Source: Ampelocalamus luodianensis
Lineage: Eukaryota > Streptophyta > Magnoliopsida > Poales > Poaceae
DNA: 64,000 nucleotides
Direction of reading: 5' to 3'
Assembly: GCA_036346255.1 (NCBI GenBank)
Contig: CM070632.1
Location: 49,860,896 to 49,924,895 of the forward strand
Shown piece after piece: positions 10,866 to 24,159 of the stretch. Both the position numbers and the translations under genes were made by a program. The first letter of the stretch is position 1. The number at the start of each line of letters is the position of its first letter. The notes beneath the pieces were generated by a model. That model worked only from the letters and a program-made list of their open reading frames with translations, ran no database searches and was not told where the DNA came from.

Positions 10866-13800
10866 TTACGTCTTGACATACTTGCCAACGTATGCCTGCA
10901 TGAAACACAGCCCAGGTGAGAGCACAGAAGTGAGGTAAAAATGAAGTTGGGTGAACATTAGAGGGGAAAAAGGTGATGCGCGAGGAAGCTGTTGTGACCT
11001 GTACAAGTTTATTAAGTTTTTCTCTAGAGTAGGACATGTAGATATCAATCTTCTCTTTTGTTTGAGGGATATTTTCCACCGTGCTAGTAACTTTGTCAAC
11101 AACCTTCTTCACAATGGTTTTATGAACCTCTCTGCTCAACTGACCCTCTTTCCAAGTAGGCTTAAGTGCATCCTTCACAAAGTCGGCGAGTGCAAGTTTA
11201 AACAACTTCAGTGCCTTGGAGTCCTTGGTCTTCTTATTATCACCATCTTCATGAGCCTCTGCATCAGTATCCTTGGGCTCTCCTTTCTTATTTTCTAAAG
11301 GTACGGTTTCATTAACCACAGAGGTAGAAGCATGACCAGTCGGTGCAACCAGATGGGGTAAGAGCACAGGGTTGCCATTACTGCTACCAACAGCCATTGG
11401 TATCTGGAATGTCTTGGGAGCTTGCTGTTCAGATGGAACAGAGGGTGCAGGCCGGACCATGCCTGCTTGTTGCTGTGCCCAAGGCCACGGATTGGGTTGA
11501 ACAGTTGGAGGTGCAGCAGATGAAGTGATCATCAAGCTCGAATTCAGATTAGGTTGGGATGGTTGCAGTACAACAGTACCGGCAGCATTCCCAAAGAACT
11601 GTGCCAAAGATGCAGCAACCCGACTAACATCTACATTTGTCGTTGCATTATGAGGAACGGGAGCTCCAACCATGTCAGCTGAGCTGGAGCTCGGCACTAC
11701 TGATAACCCCTTCAAGATTTGACTCTGAGTATGCACATTTGGAGTAACAGGCTGGAAATTTTTGTGTTTTGTATACTTTGAGTACCATTATCTTGGCTTG
11801 GTTTTGGTATGTCAATTGTTGCCTGACTCTGCTGCGCATGCACAGTTGTTGGAAGATTCTGTGGAAATTGACTAGTAACATTGAAAATTCGCCCATTAAG
11901 TGCAGAGAGATCTGGCAATGCCTGTGCCCCTAGACTGTAGGTGTGTTGGTTGTGTCCCATATAAGGATCAACTGGCAGGCTCTGCATGCTAGGAGCTGAG
12001 TTATTTGCAGCTGCCTGAGGAACTACCAACTGATCCTGCCTGTTTGGAAGTAATGAATAATCGCTTTGCTGCGGCTGGCTATTCAAAGGCAATGAGGATG
12101 CAGCATTCTGCAATTGGGTGGTGACTGGAAGAGTTGGTGCCCCAGGAATTTGAGGAACTGCATCTTGGCTCTGTGCTATTTGGCCCAAGCTTTGCCCTCC
12201 TATTAGATTAACAGCATGAATCCCAGTTTGCATAGTCAAATTGCTAGTGGTTGCAGGTGCACTCTGACCGTCCATGCCAGATACCTTGCCATTGCTCGTG
12301 CTATCTGCACTTGTTTGGATAGGATTTAAGAACTGTGGCTGTTGTGAAGCAGCTACTTCAGGTTTGTTTTTCCCTTGTGAACCAAAATCTTCCTGAGGAA
12401 ATATCTGGTACTGATTCCTTCCAGCATCTTTCAAATGCTGGGTTTTGAACTCATATTGAGAATCGCTTCTGCCAGTACCCTGAGAACCAGGGTTTTCCTT
12501 GTCATCTCTGGATAAAATCTGAGAGCTTGCATGCGTAGCATTAGTTTGTTCACCCCAGTTCGAGTAATTTCCTCTTGTTATACACCCATCACTGTAATTC
12601 AAAGGCTCATCAGGTGCAGCCAGTCCCATTTGACTCTGGGGAGCTTCCTCGTGGAGATATGGACAATTTTGACCACGACGGCAGCGACCTTCAGCAAAAA
12701 ATTTACAGGGGTTTTTATTTGTCCTACGGTGCTCAGTCCTATTCCTATAGGATGAATCAGAGCCACCTCTACCATGAACACTTTTCCTAACCTCATCTCT
12801 CCATCCACCATGAGAGGCAGAATCATCGTGAACATATCGGCAGCTTGCACCCCTGCTGCACCTTCCTTTGACAAAATCATGGCATTGTTCAGTAGACTGG
12901 TAATCCCTTCGAGGATCAGATCTTTCCCAAGCCCCTTCATCATAATGACCTCGAGATTGCCTTCTCCGTAAATAGTCATTTGGTTCTCGTGGATCCATGA
13001 ACTCCTTGGGCTGATGTCCATACCTTTCCCTTGAGTCTCCAGGATAATGCTCGTCAAACTGCCTGGGCTCACCATCTTCATGAGGAAACCTGCAATAAGA
13101 GCCTCTTCTGCATCTACCAGCTGCAAAATCTCTACAGGGCAGAGCAGGTCCTCCAGATGTTCTGCCTCTCTCAACCCTCCACTCAGATCCACGGTCAGTA
13201 AAATAAGGACTTCGGCTTCTGCTTCTGCTTCTGCCTCCACCTCTGCTCCTGCTCCTGCTTCTGGAGCGGCTTCTGTTCCTGTTAAAAGAAACAAATGTGG
13301 TATAGAAAAGGCACAGCTAGAAAACCAAATCTTTCCACAACATTTCAAATAATTATCTTCTAGTACAAGTTGTGAGGATATCTTAAATTAACATATCATC
13401 TTCCAAATCAAGATTGATTAAAAGAGAGGTTGTCCTCAATAAATAATCAAGAGTTCAAGACCCTCATTTTGTAGCTCTTTGCTTCTAGTTCGTAGTGCCA
13501 GGAAGATAATATGGTGTTCTTGTACAGTTAGAGATGATCAAGTGATCAACAAGTAAACCTAATAAGAAATATTGACCCTAACTTCATTTATTTTACAGAA
13601 TAACCAAAGATACTATCTCGGATGCTTTCCAGTTCCACGATTAAATTTTCACTTAAAATTAGCTCCAAAAGTTGCTTTTCAGACAATATACAGGGAACAG
13701 AGAACCAAAGTACCATACTTGCACAGAAAAGGAAACTACTTCATGGCAAATAAAAAAAGAAACTAATTACTTGTTCAACCATACCTGCGTGACCTGTTCC

Positions 13801-14320
13801 AAACACCTCTCGGAGATGGACTGCGACTCCGCTGCCTCCATGCATCTGGATCAGATGGCATCCTAGAAGAATAATCACGACTAAGAGTTGTGCCCCATCC
13901 ATCGCCACGTCTTCTGTCATCTGCATATCTGGTCATACCTTGGTTGCCGGTTGCCTTTCCCAAACCTGGCTTGCCCCAGTCGTTATTATTATGCTCCTCA
14001 TCGGCCATTCTAGGAGGCTGCGATCTTTCAGAGGATGCCTTAGATTGCCTTTCTTTGATATCTTTATTGAACCCATCAGTTCGTTCCTGCTCGTGTCCAG
14101 CACTACCTTGCTGCATCGAGGCATCAGGTTTTGGGTCTGAGGATTCACCAAGTTGATTTCCACTACCATTACTGAAATCCTGACTAGGGAGCGAATTTCC
14201 ATCCTTACAGTGATCATCCGTATTCATAGGAAGAGACTCATCTTCACTGATCTCAACTATATCAGGATATCCTTCTTTTTGGTCCCACTTGGACCCCTCT
14301 TTCCTAGCATCACCAATCAT
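10866..14320 (-). CDS. CCCH zinc-finger protein with RS repeats; reading frame broken by one base
   Basis: Coding exons are 14320-13785, 13278-10999 and 10895-10866. The N-terminal ~180 residues are charged and disordered. The exon-2 start encodes Arg-Ser repeats and then three C-x7-C-x5-C-x3-H fingers: CRDFAAGRCRRGSYCRFPH, CHDFVKGRCSRGASCRYVH and CKFFAEGRCRRGQNCPYLH. A long Gln/Asn/Pro-rich middle follows, then a conserved C-terminal helical region ending KLVQAYVGKYVKT. The layout suggests a nuclear RNA-binding, SR-related protein of the plant C3H38/C3H55 type (from memory). The exons sum to 2846 nt, one short of a whole number of codons: the frame breaks at the T5 run 11759-11763 (A5 in the coding sense), and both sides are otherwise open. 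One more base there would give 948 residues. It is a sequencing slip or a recent mutation. Confidence 0.85.
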
Positions 14321-17300
14321 TTTAACCCTTCCTTATTAGCCTAACGAAATACCAGATGTTAACTAGTTCCAGATAGAAGGCCTCCCTTCCAACTTATCCA
14401 AAAATATACTTGAATTTCTCTGAAATTGTCAAGGAATATGTGTACAGTTAAAATCAACCACAGAACAGATTACTTCAACAACATAAACTCAAGACAACTA
14501 GGGTAGCAGCAGTAACCGAAAGGAAGATAAGTTCGACTACTACTGCAGAAAAGAAACATATTAGGTGCAAAAAGATACAGAAGGACAGAAATAGAAACAT
14601 TGAGAAACTCAACACACTTGACAAATGACAGACACTCCATTGATAAAAGTAGGATCCAAGATCAGGTAACAGATATTTATGTTTAAGAATACCTAAAAGT
14701 GGGAGAGGCATGGATTTTCCACTCTTAGGGGCAAGAGCTCCCAATATATCGGTTGGAACATTAGATAATTCCAAAAAATCTCACACGTGGGGCATGCTGT
14801 CACGCATATCTTCCAAATTTCACAATGATACAGGATGTATTTTTTGGCATAAAAAAGGGAAGGTTCAAGACATATATACCTTTATAGGATTAATTCCTTA
14901 TTTGCCATTGGAAGTTGATCGGATTCTAAAATGCTATTACGAAATTGCTCATCCCTTCATTGCCATCGGATCTCAACTTTTATCCTACTTTTGTCACTCC
15001 CGTTAACGTCGTTACATCCGGCCACCATTAACCACCGAAAAATTGTCAAAATACCCACTTTACCCTCCCTCATGCCCACGACGCCGACCCAGCCCCCCAC
15101 CCGCGCCGCCCCTCTGCTCCCACTCTCGCTCCCGCCGCCCCGCCCCGCCCCGCCACGTGCCTCCCAGCCTCTCCGTCCACGCCGCACCGCGCCGCCCCTC
15201 CCTCCGCGCCCCTTAGCTCCCGCTCCCCTCCGCACGCCTCCCCTCCGCTCCCGCTCCCACCGCCCCACTCCCGCCCATCTGCGTGCCGCTCGGCCCCTCC
15301 GCCCACGCCGCGCCACCCCTCCTTCCGCGCCCACTCCCCTCCGCACGCCTCCCCTCCACTCCCTCTCCAACCCCCGCAACACCGCCATGCCACCCCTCCG
15401 CTCCCGCTACACTGCCACCGGAGGTCGCCCCAACCATTCTGGCCTCCGTAGTCCTCCCCGTCCATGCGCGCCGCAACAAATGGGTTCCCTGTCCCCGGGA
15501 ACATGTTGTGCTCCTGTCAGCCTCAGTGTGCCATTGTCGCTCGTCGGTGGGGAGAAAGGAGAAAGACAATGGAGAGAGAAGGGATGAAGAAGAAGGGTAA
15601 ATAAGTTTTTTCACATACAATTTGGTTGGCAACTCATGGTCAACCGACGGGAGTGGTAAAAACAGAATAAATGTTGAAATCCAATAGCAATGAAGGGATG
15701 AGCAATTTCACGATGGTATTTTAAGGACCTGGTCAACTTTCAGTGACAAATAAGGAATTAATCCATTTTATATATATTGGTCTTCTTGTCTTTTTATTTG
15801 CCTCGCACCATACTTGTCCCAAAAAATTCATTTGAGCATGTAGTATATCCATGAATATTTTCAGAGGAATCGACCCCTCTACGCATGTAATTTCAATAAT
15901 TGACCCCACAATTAACAGAGCCTGAGTTCATCACTGACAGGGTGGCGAAATGGCCAACATCAAAATTTTACATCATCGCAGTGGGAAATGAGCTTCACAG
16001 GGGGTAAATGCCTTTTCTACAGCAAAAGAGTAATCTGACTTGCGGAGATTATTTTTATACAGGTAATTCTACAACCAGGGATCCCCATGAACCTTTATTT
16101 TCTATTCATTCAGAACAATTCACAAACAAGACCCATAGACAAAACTCTTTCATGCAATTTACCTCATTACAACTCCTCAAATGGACTATACAACTTACAG
16201 GTAAAAGGAGGAACACAGTGCATGCTTTCTACACTTACAAGACAGCTAAATCTACAAATTCAGTACTGCCTATCGAGAAAGTATTTCAAGCAGCGACTGC
16301 AGAAATCTTGGGCATCAACAAGTTGCATCGAAGTTTCTCCTTCAATTACTGTGTTCCAGCGGTTTTGCCAAACTTGGTGGATACTTAAGGTTCAGTTGTT
16401 ACTGTCTCTGATTGCAGAGACCTTGGGCACTGACATTATTAGCATTCCACTGAAGTTTCTCTCCACAATTGCTGTGTTCCAGCGATTTTGCCAACTTGGT
16501 AGCAATTAACAACTCATTTGTTTCTTTATATAATTACTAGCTAGAGTCTTGATGACTAAACCAAAAGGGCAGAAACTCCAAAAAGTGGCATTTACATAAT
16601 CCTGCATATGAGAAAGATAACTCTATCAGCTCCCATGAATTCCTTTATGCATTCTCCCTACTACAATCATCTCTCAGTGATATTTCTACGCACATCGGAA
16701 CCATAAGCCTACGTTTATGTTGTCTGTAGAACCCACGTACACACCAACCACCGTTTCTGGTTTCCTTCTAAAAGTCAACCAAGTAAAGTAGGATTGCTTA
16801 GTAAGATAGCTAAGCTATCGTGTACCAGACGATAATCAAAGCAAAAAAACATGAGTAATCTTTGGTTGCAAGATTTACCATTATCCACAACATTAATTTT
16901 GGTCATAGCTAACCATGTATTCGCATCTTAATTCAAAGAAAGTGAAACACTCGGTCTTTGGATACAACGGATTACTAAAGCATGGGGCCTATGTTCTAAT
17001 GACAGGCAATGGTCATCACAAATGAAGGAAGTGGAAAGAAGACCCAAACAAAGAACCACAACAACAAAAATAATATTGGTACCTTGTCTTTGTTTGGCAT
17101 TTATATATTTCCCAGAAAGACCATTTTTTTTCTTCAGAAGGATGGCCTACAGAGTGTCATATGGTGGCCATGGAACACAATTTAGTAATTAAACCATGAA
17201 AAGCATGTTACGTACTTTGCGTGTTACAAAATGATAGAATGAGATGGGACACTAATGTAGATACCAACCTGAAATTGTACTCCAAAATTGCCATGAGATG

Positions 17301-18400
17301 AGTCGGACTGGCTGGCACCACAGCTTCTGATCTCCCGGAAGAAATCATAAAACCACACTGCACTTATTTTCCATCTGACAAAGGAAAGAACAAAACCATC
17401 CTGTTAACACCAAACTGAAACACTCCTTGGATGGGTCTAAAAAAGCACCAAAGTGAACCACAAATATAGACTGCAAATTGGTCATCATACACCGCACAAA
17501 AATATGAAAACTAACAGATATAAAAAACAAATGGTAGATGGATAGAACTAATCGTGGGCAAAATCCGGGCAGTTATACATCAATCCCATTCCAGACGACA
17601 CTCTATTGGGCTCCGGTGCAGAGGACTTTGTACATATATTATTTACGTAATGGTGGGTGAGTGGCAAATTAGGGAACTTTTGAAGCTGGCCATGCGAAAG
17701 ACTAGACTCGCAATTTTGAGGCCTAAAACCTATGCTGCTATGCACACCGTACCAATACCCGGTAAGAGACAAACCCAACAATACATGACAGACTCGCACT
17801 ATGGCACCTAATCTAATCTAATCACTACAAGAAAACCAGAAAGATCCCAACTTGGGGGGGTACAATTACAAACCCATCGAAATCCACTCGCCTAAAAAAG
17901 ACGTGGGAAAACACGAAGTAGGTGGAAGTGGAAGCGAGATCAAACACCAACCGCAACTAAATCCAACTGCCGGGTTACTGGCTCCAATGCACTAAATCTT
18001 GGCCGAGCCAACCGCAATTTCTTTGCAAAACGTAAAGCGCCGCACCACAGCGCGTCCAATTGCAGAGATCTACGCGCGGGGAGTGTGAAACATGAAACCC
18101 TAGTGGTGGGGTGGAGGGTCCTTGGGGAGAGGGGAGGGGGGGCTCACCTGGAGGAAGAGGAGATCGGAGGCCGGCGCGAGATCGGGGGAAGAGGTGGGGT
18201 TGCCTCCGGTGCCGCCGCGCACGCGCGGGCGAAACCCTAAAACTCGTCGTGACTGGCGAGAGAGAGAAAGGGAGGAAGAGCACGTTTGGAATAGCAGAGG
18301 AGGCGCACACGGGAAGGGGAAGGAAGGGATCGGATCGGATTAAAGCGGAGCGGGTTTGCCATCGGCTGTAAGTGGAGGCGGAGTTGGAAAGAAACCCCGC
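14321..18400 (-). other. Probable 5' leader and long leader intron of the CCCH gene
   Basis: A donor-like CTCCAG|GTGAGC at 18148 and an acceptor-like TTCGTTAG just above the start codon (near 14346) suggest a noncoding first exon at about 18148-18400 and a 3.8-kb intron. An exon-like block ending TTTCAG|GTTGGT near 17270 is open (around 17345-17272), but joined to the coding exon it meets a stop at once, so it is leader sequence or an alternative exon. The intron contains the inverted-repeat element at 14887-15764. Near 16310-16500 a ~40-bp segment (ctgtgttccagcg-ttttgccaa) is repeated about 110 bp apart. Transcript evidence is absent. Confidence 0.4.
14887..15764. mobile_element. Inverted-repeat element with GC-rich interior (MULE-like)
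   Basis: The left end, ggattaattccttatttgcc, and the right end, caaataaggaattaatcc, are inverted copies. The similarity extends inward through cattggaagttgatc / gacctggtcaactttcagtg and aattgctcatcccttcattgcca / ggcaatgaagggatgagcaattt, giving terminal repeats of roughly 80-110 bp. The interior, 15070-15560, is extremely C-rich and reads as Pro/Arg- or Gly-rich open frames on both strands, which looks like captured GC-rich sequence rather than a gene. Long inverted repeats around a captured GC-rich core suggest a Mutator-like element. An exact 9-bp duplication could not be seen in the AT-rich flanks. Confidence 0.6.
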
Positions 18401-18414
18401 CCGTCGGGATATGG

Positions 18415-18920
18415 ATGGAAACGGATCGAATAGTCGCGAATACAAACTTATATTTTTAAAACCAATATGAATATGAATTCGAATATTTTTAAATACGAAT
18501 ACGAATAAAATATTATAACGAATTCAAATTTGAATCGAATATATACTCAATTCGGTAGAATGTGAATATCCTACAACTTTTACGATAAATCTCGGTAGAA
18601 CACCCAATAGACATAGATTTGGCATTAAATCAAGACCCCGTCGAAACAGAAACGCTCCGGGAAAAAAAAGAATAGTATTCGTATTCGTATCCGGGGAAAA
18701 CGGGTAGTATTCGTATTCGTTTTTTCCGGATACTATTCGATTTTTTTTCCCTCAGGGTACGGATACTATCCATTTTTCCTAGATATTGACCGGGTACAGA
18801 TATGGATGCTGCCCATTTTCCCGGATAGTACTCGTTTTTCATTCGGATGCGTATTTTACTTACCATATTTACGCTTTATCAGATAAAACGGATTATCCTT
18901 TACCAATTCACATCCCTAGA
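18415..18920. repeat. AT-rich repeat with attcgtattcg motifs, degenerate hAT-like
   Basis: Dense copies of gaatacgaat / attcgtattcg occur in both orientations. The left side begins near gggatatggatggaaacgg and the right side ends aattcacatcccta, which resembles hAT-type termini, but no matching 8-bp duplication is present. It lies directly upstream of the putative CCCH promoter. It is noncoding. Confidence 0.4.
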
Positions 18921-19457
18921 TCTGGATTCAAATGGGCCTCACGACGCGAGAGGAGCAATAAAATGGACACGTTTACTCTTCTTTTAGAAAGGCAACATCC
19001 ATAGCTCATTTATTCTTTATACTTGTTTTTTTTTACCTAGGCCATTTATATCTCTGACTCTCCAACGCGAACCGCACGCGTTGTATTCTCCTCTCTTAGC
19101 CACCACCAGCAACCCTAGTCGTCGGCCACAACTTCGTTGTCCCTCCGTCGGTCCCTCTCCCTCTTCTTTGGTGTCGAGTGGGTGGGGAGTCTATTGATTT
19201 TTCCAGAATCAACTTTAGCTTTCTTTAGTTTCTTTTGTTATTCTTTCTAGATTAATTTTTCTAGTTTTGTTCTTCTTCGGCAAGTTCTTGCTAGATTTTA
19301 TTTTACCCATGATGGGTTTCATTGGACCGACTCACCTAGACGACGAAGGCTATACGCCCACGCCAAAAATTGACTCTAGGTTGAGAAGGGTGCAAATAAA
19401 TCACCTCTGATTTTTTTTTCGATGAACAATACCACTTTCGAGGCGTAAGTCCTACAC
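18921..19457. other. Unassigned sequence left of a solo LTR
   Basis: No gene is recognised. A C/T-rich stretch at 19080-19170 resembles a gene leader. The sequence was continuous with 23594 onward before the solo LTR inserted. The right part (23594-23840) ends in an A/T homopolymer, so this may be an old repeat unit. Confidence 0.3.
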
Positions 19458-22400
19458 TGTGAGGACCCCGGTTTATTTGGCTTGTAATGCTTAACCAACC
19501 ACCTGGTCCTAGCATCACAAATCAAATAATGATCTCGAGATATGTATACTTCCTGAAGCAAGATACACACCTCGTTACAAAATTAGACATCAACTCCATT
19601 CCAAACATAGAGTCCAAACACCACACTACCAAACGGAAGATAAACAAATAGTAGAGTTATAATGCATAAAGGCCGATGTGCCACAAGATACACAAATAGA
19701 CAGAACGACAATGAAGCAAAGTGCCATAAGATGGCTATAAACAAAGCCAATCGCGTGCCTTCAACCCACAAGGCATCCGACCGACCGCCAAGTCTAGTCG
19801 CCCAAGAAGCGGCAACACACTCACATGTGAGGACCCGAGGCTCACCTTCTTCCTCTCGCAACAAAAACATTAAGCAAAGCACTGAGTACAAAGATTGTCT
19901 TTGTACCCGCAAGACCGACGTGTGAACTAGCGGCACTGCTCATATGCTACATGCAAGCTTATCCAGTGGAGGCCATATGTTTCATTTGCAATAAGCCAAT
20001 TTTCATTTGCAATAATATAATATGGTTTAAAGGCAAGTTTGCAATTCATTTTTACTGATGAAATAACTGTGAAATAAAGATAGGTACGAATAACCACCTA
20101 GAAGTGACTATCCCAATAGTCACCACAACATAGCACGAATCCCCAGATTCGTACCACCCTGCAAGTTTTAATTTTAAAAGGTTGTAGTCTAACTCTCGAT
20201 AAGCTTACCCAAGCGTGTCCATCACCTAGGACGAGGCTATTCGAATAGTTTTTAACCCTGCAGGGGTGTACCACTGTACCCACACCTCAGACCGCCTTTA
20301 AGCCAAAGCACACTTCCAAGGTATGCAAGACACTAAGTCCTACGAGACTTTTTCCAATATTGTGTATTAACTACGAGCCGCTCGTATGGATGGAAATCCA
20401 TACGCTACATGGTAAAGCCGAAAAGGCAACTACCCACTCAGATAAAGCTTTTCGACAACTACCATGCTCCCACCTCCATCCCTCCGCGACCCCCGCGACC
20501 GGAGCCAATACACGCCAAAGTACTAGGTCAAGAGAGGTCACATACCCTCTAGTGTGGTTAGCACGCCAAATGCCCGATAACAAAAACTCACAAGATGTTC
20601 GGTCCTTAATTGACCTGGCACCTTTCCACCACACCCAACAGATCACACCAATCTTACCATTGTGCCTGCGTCTAAATCATTTTTGTTTTCAGTTTTAGTT
20701 TTGCAATTAAACATAGCGTAAAAGCTGAAATATAAAGTTGTAGTAAATTTTAGGTGATCAAGGTTACCGACTAAGTCGATAACCGCCATTTCTACCGATA
20801 CTAAGCATGTCTAAGCAATTTGACCTGGATCTACTAAGTGACAAGAGACCATCCAATGACCTCTAATCACAAAAATAACCTAGGCTCGTAGTAGAGATCA
20901 ATATTTTGTCTACAGGATATGCAACTACGGATTTAACTAATCAATTTAACACAAATTAAGCAATGCATACATACAGCTGAAACAAAATATTAGACTTTAA
21001 AATACTGGGATTATCATGATCAAACTGCTTGCCTGGCTGTTGTTGCTCAATATGGTGCGGAGGATCGTCCTCGTGGTTGCCGCAAATATCAAGCCTAACG
21101 ATCGAACATAACAAAGAAATAAGAACGAATAACACCGACAAAACTCAAACATACAACAACATCAAAACAAGCCAAAACTCACACAGCAGCCTAAGCATGA
21201 AATAACAAAATTTTAGAAACAGAGAACAAATCATTTTAAGTTATTAGCAATTTTCTATGAATTTTCTAAGCTAAAAACACAACAAGTCACTAGTTAATTA
21301 CTCAACAAATTTTCATGAACAGAACCAGTGTATAAAACCTATCCTAATAGTTAGCACACTGAAAATGAAATTCTACTGCACTGGGTTCATTTAATTTGGA
21401 CAATTATTGGAAAAGATATGCATTTTCTAATTTAGAAGATACATAAGACACCATTTTATTAGTTAACAGATTTTTGCTACAGAGGCATGGATGGAACTAA
21501 TTTTAGTAAATAATACATTTAAAATGAAAATTAACAAGACTGGTTTCATGCAATTTGGACAAAAATTGAATTAGTTATACATTTTACAAGTTTGATTGAA
21601 TTAATGACTCAACAAAAACATAAACCGTAAATACTAAAGCAATGAATACTTTTTCTACCGCAACAAGAAGCTCCCACCATCGACAATGGCCCGCGCGAAC
21701 GCCGACTGTGAGACAAACAAGACTCGCTTAAAGTGACGCCGAAGGCGTATTCAAAGAATACGCCTTCGCTTACTAAGGTGCAAACCTAAAACACTCTCAC
21801 AGAGAAGCACGCTTCCCATCGAGAAAACGATTACGAGCTACACAACCCTAATCGACAAAGATGGGCCCACATGGCGTGACTCGTAGAATAAATAACGGGC
21901 CGGATTAAAGGATTTCTAAACGCGACAACCAAAGAGGCCCACCAATCGCTGACTCACCAGAACAGGTTAGCGCTAACTAAGCTTCGCGCGCTCACCAAGA
22001 CGCGACGGGACGGCAGCGCGCCGCATGTGTGATCTAGCAAACCAATGAGTTTCAAGACGAGTGAGTGGTACCTCAAGGTTCGCAAAGACCTCACGAACCC
22101 GGTGCGGACGCGAGCCCAATGGTCGACGGAGATGAGCTCACGACGGCCGGAGGCGAGAAGAAAGTGTGGTGCTCGCGAGAAGATGCTACGCACTTCGAAA
22201 GGCTTTCGAGAAGGTGCGCCACGATCGCGGAGACACCAGAACGATAAGCCCACGATTTTGATGATGGAGGAGGACGGTGGCGCCGGAATTGACACACGGC
22301 GCTTTACCGAGCTTGGAGAAGAAGGCGTCGCAAAGCCCTGGTGAAGCACCAAAGAGTTAAACAAGGTCACGGTTAGACTCGGTGGTCGATGCGATCCTAA

Positions 22401-23588
22401 AGGACCAAAAGTCGATACTAGGAACTCACGTAACGCAGATGAGCTTGCGGGCCGAGATCACCGGAGGCGAGACGACGGACACGCCCGGCGATACATCGAC
22501 ACCGAGAGCTCGAGATGGGAAAAATGGAGGCGGCGTCGAGCGTGGATCACGCCGTGCGGTCACGGCTCGAGGCGGCGCTAACACGGCGGCGTTGCTCTCG
22601 GTTCTTCTCCCACGGAAAGGAAATTTGGGCGAGAAAACACGAGAATGGACGCGAAGGGTAGTGGATGGGCTCGGTGGGTAGATGAGATCCCGCGATGCTT
22701 CACGGCCGACACGAGGACAAAAAGGTGGCGCGACGAGGACGTGGCAAGCATGCGCACTACCGTGAGCTCCGTGAGGCGCGGAGAAGACGAGGTCGATGCT
22801 TGACAGTGGGACCCACATGTCGCTGATGGAGCAAAGCGGTGCGAGCACGAGACCGCACGGTGCGATAAGGTGGTTTGACTCGATCGGAACGTGTCGACCG
22901 TTGGATCCAAATAGACGGTGAGATTGGTGTATGCATTCGGACAGTTTGCCGCAAGACGCGACGTGGATCGCTCGATGCACAACGGACGGTCACGACATTA
23001 GATTCGCGCGTGCGATTAGTTGGCGCGACCGAACCAAGTGTGCGAGTCGGACTCGAGCCTGAGGTTGGGTTCGGGCCCGAGGAACAGTACTTTTAGAATT
23101 TGATTTAAAAGACAGAGAAGGTTTGGGGAATTTTTAGAGGTAGCTCCTGAGCTCAAAAAATTTCGAAATTTTTACGGTAGCTACTAGAGACAGAGAACAA
23201 CATTGCATAAATTTTCCAGAACTTTCTATGCACTGAAAAGTTCTGCAGAAAATTCACAAGCATGCTGACCTAGGGTTTGACCAGGTTTTCAACTAGTTTG
23301 ACTTGGCCATTTGAAATAGCAAACAAAATCTAAAAATTGTGAAATAATTCAGGGAGGTAGATAGGATGATCAATATGATAGGAAAAATAATTTCCGAGGG
23401 TGATCACAAGTTTGAAAGCCAAGAACTTGCTGACAACAATTTCCATTCACAAGAATTTAATTATAGAAAATGGAAATTGCTAGGGAAAATTTGGAAAACT
23501 TCCAAATGATTTGAAGAGACAACAAAAGTTTTTATTCCTCCTCAAAATTTTACATTTGAAATACAAACCCTAAGTTAGGGCTGTTACA
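19458..23588 (-). mobile_element. Solo LTR, Ty3/gypsy-type, 4.1 kb
   Basis: On the plus strand it starts tgtgaggaccccgg and ends gggctgttaca, flanked by the perfect 5-bp repeat tacac (19453-19457 and 23589-23593). Read on the minus strand it starts TGTAACAGCCC and ends CCGGGGTCCTCACA, the same end pattern as the other large LTRs in the window. It contains a diverged copy of the paired-palindrome box (near 20220-20290) and a GC-rich block (about 22000-23090). No internal coding domain is present, so it is an LTR-LTR recombination product. It is about 1 kb longer than its relatives, so a secondary insertion may be hidden in it. Confidence 0.75.
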
Positions 23589-23593
23589 TACAC

Positions 23594-24159
23594 ATCAATG
23601 GAAATCATCGACAATCTCCTGCCTACTGTCGAGCTTGTCGGCAATCAAGACACCATTACAAGATACGGAGTCGATGGTAAGGAAGATAAAGAAGTCCAGC
23701 ACATTTATCGATCAAGGACTTGATTGCGACATGTTGTTAGTGTACAATTTTCAATGTAAAAGTTATGTACTTGTGTAATTTACTCATTGAGTTATTAATA
23801 TAAATAAGAGGATTTTTTTTTAAAAAAAAAAGCATCTCCAATGTGGTAATGTTACTATGTAAAAGGTACAAGTCAACCGTAGTGGCCTAGCAGTGTGGTA
23901 ACTGGCAACCTATCTCTCTGGCTAATGACCAGATCAAGTTTGATGTTCACCAATTACGGGATGAGTGGGTTGTTTGTGTGTATTTTTCACTATAATTTAG
24001 TATTTGAACACGTGACTTGCGAGTCTTAAGTCTTCATATGACTATACTATGCCAATTGTTCCACACTAAAAAATCACAGGAGATAAAAAAATGCAAACTT
24101 AGTGTATGCTTACTTATCTCGCCTTAGTGCCTTGAAGAGAAAATTATCTACATCGCAAA
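23594..24159. other. Intergenic AT-rich sequence
   Basis: The segment continues the repeat interrupted by the solo LTR. It ends in an A-rich 3'-like tail, with T and A runs at about 23813-23830, followed by unassigned sequence. No gene is supported. Confidence 0.35.

Noticed and set aside
11675..11896. Intron of ~34 bp as explanation for the CCCH frame break
   Set aside because: GT and AG can be found around the break, but 34 bp is too short for a plant intron and the homopolymer explains the shift better.
15070..15632. Gly/Arg-rich and Pro-rich frames on both strands
   Set aside because: They lie inside the inverted-repeat element in the CCCH leader intron, are mirror images by composition, and show no conserved motif.
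17272..17345. Extra coding exon of the CCCH gene
   Set aside because: It is open and has a donor, but joining it to the next exon runs into a stop within eight codons, so it was kept only as possible leader sequence.
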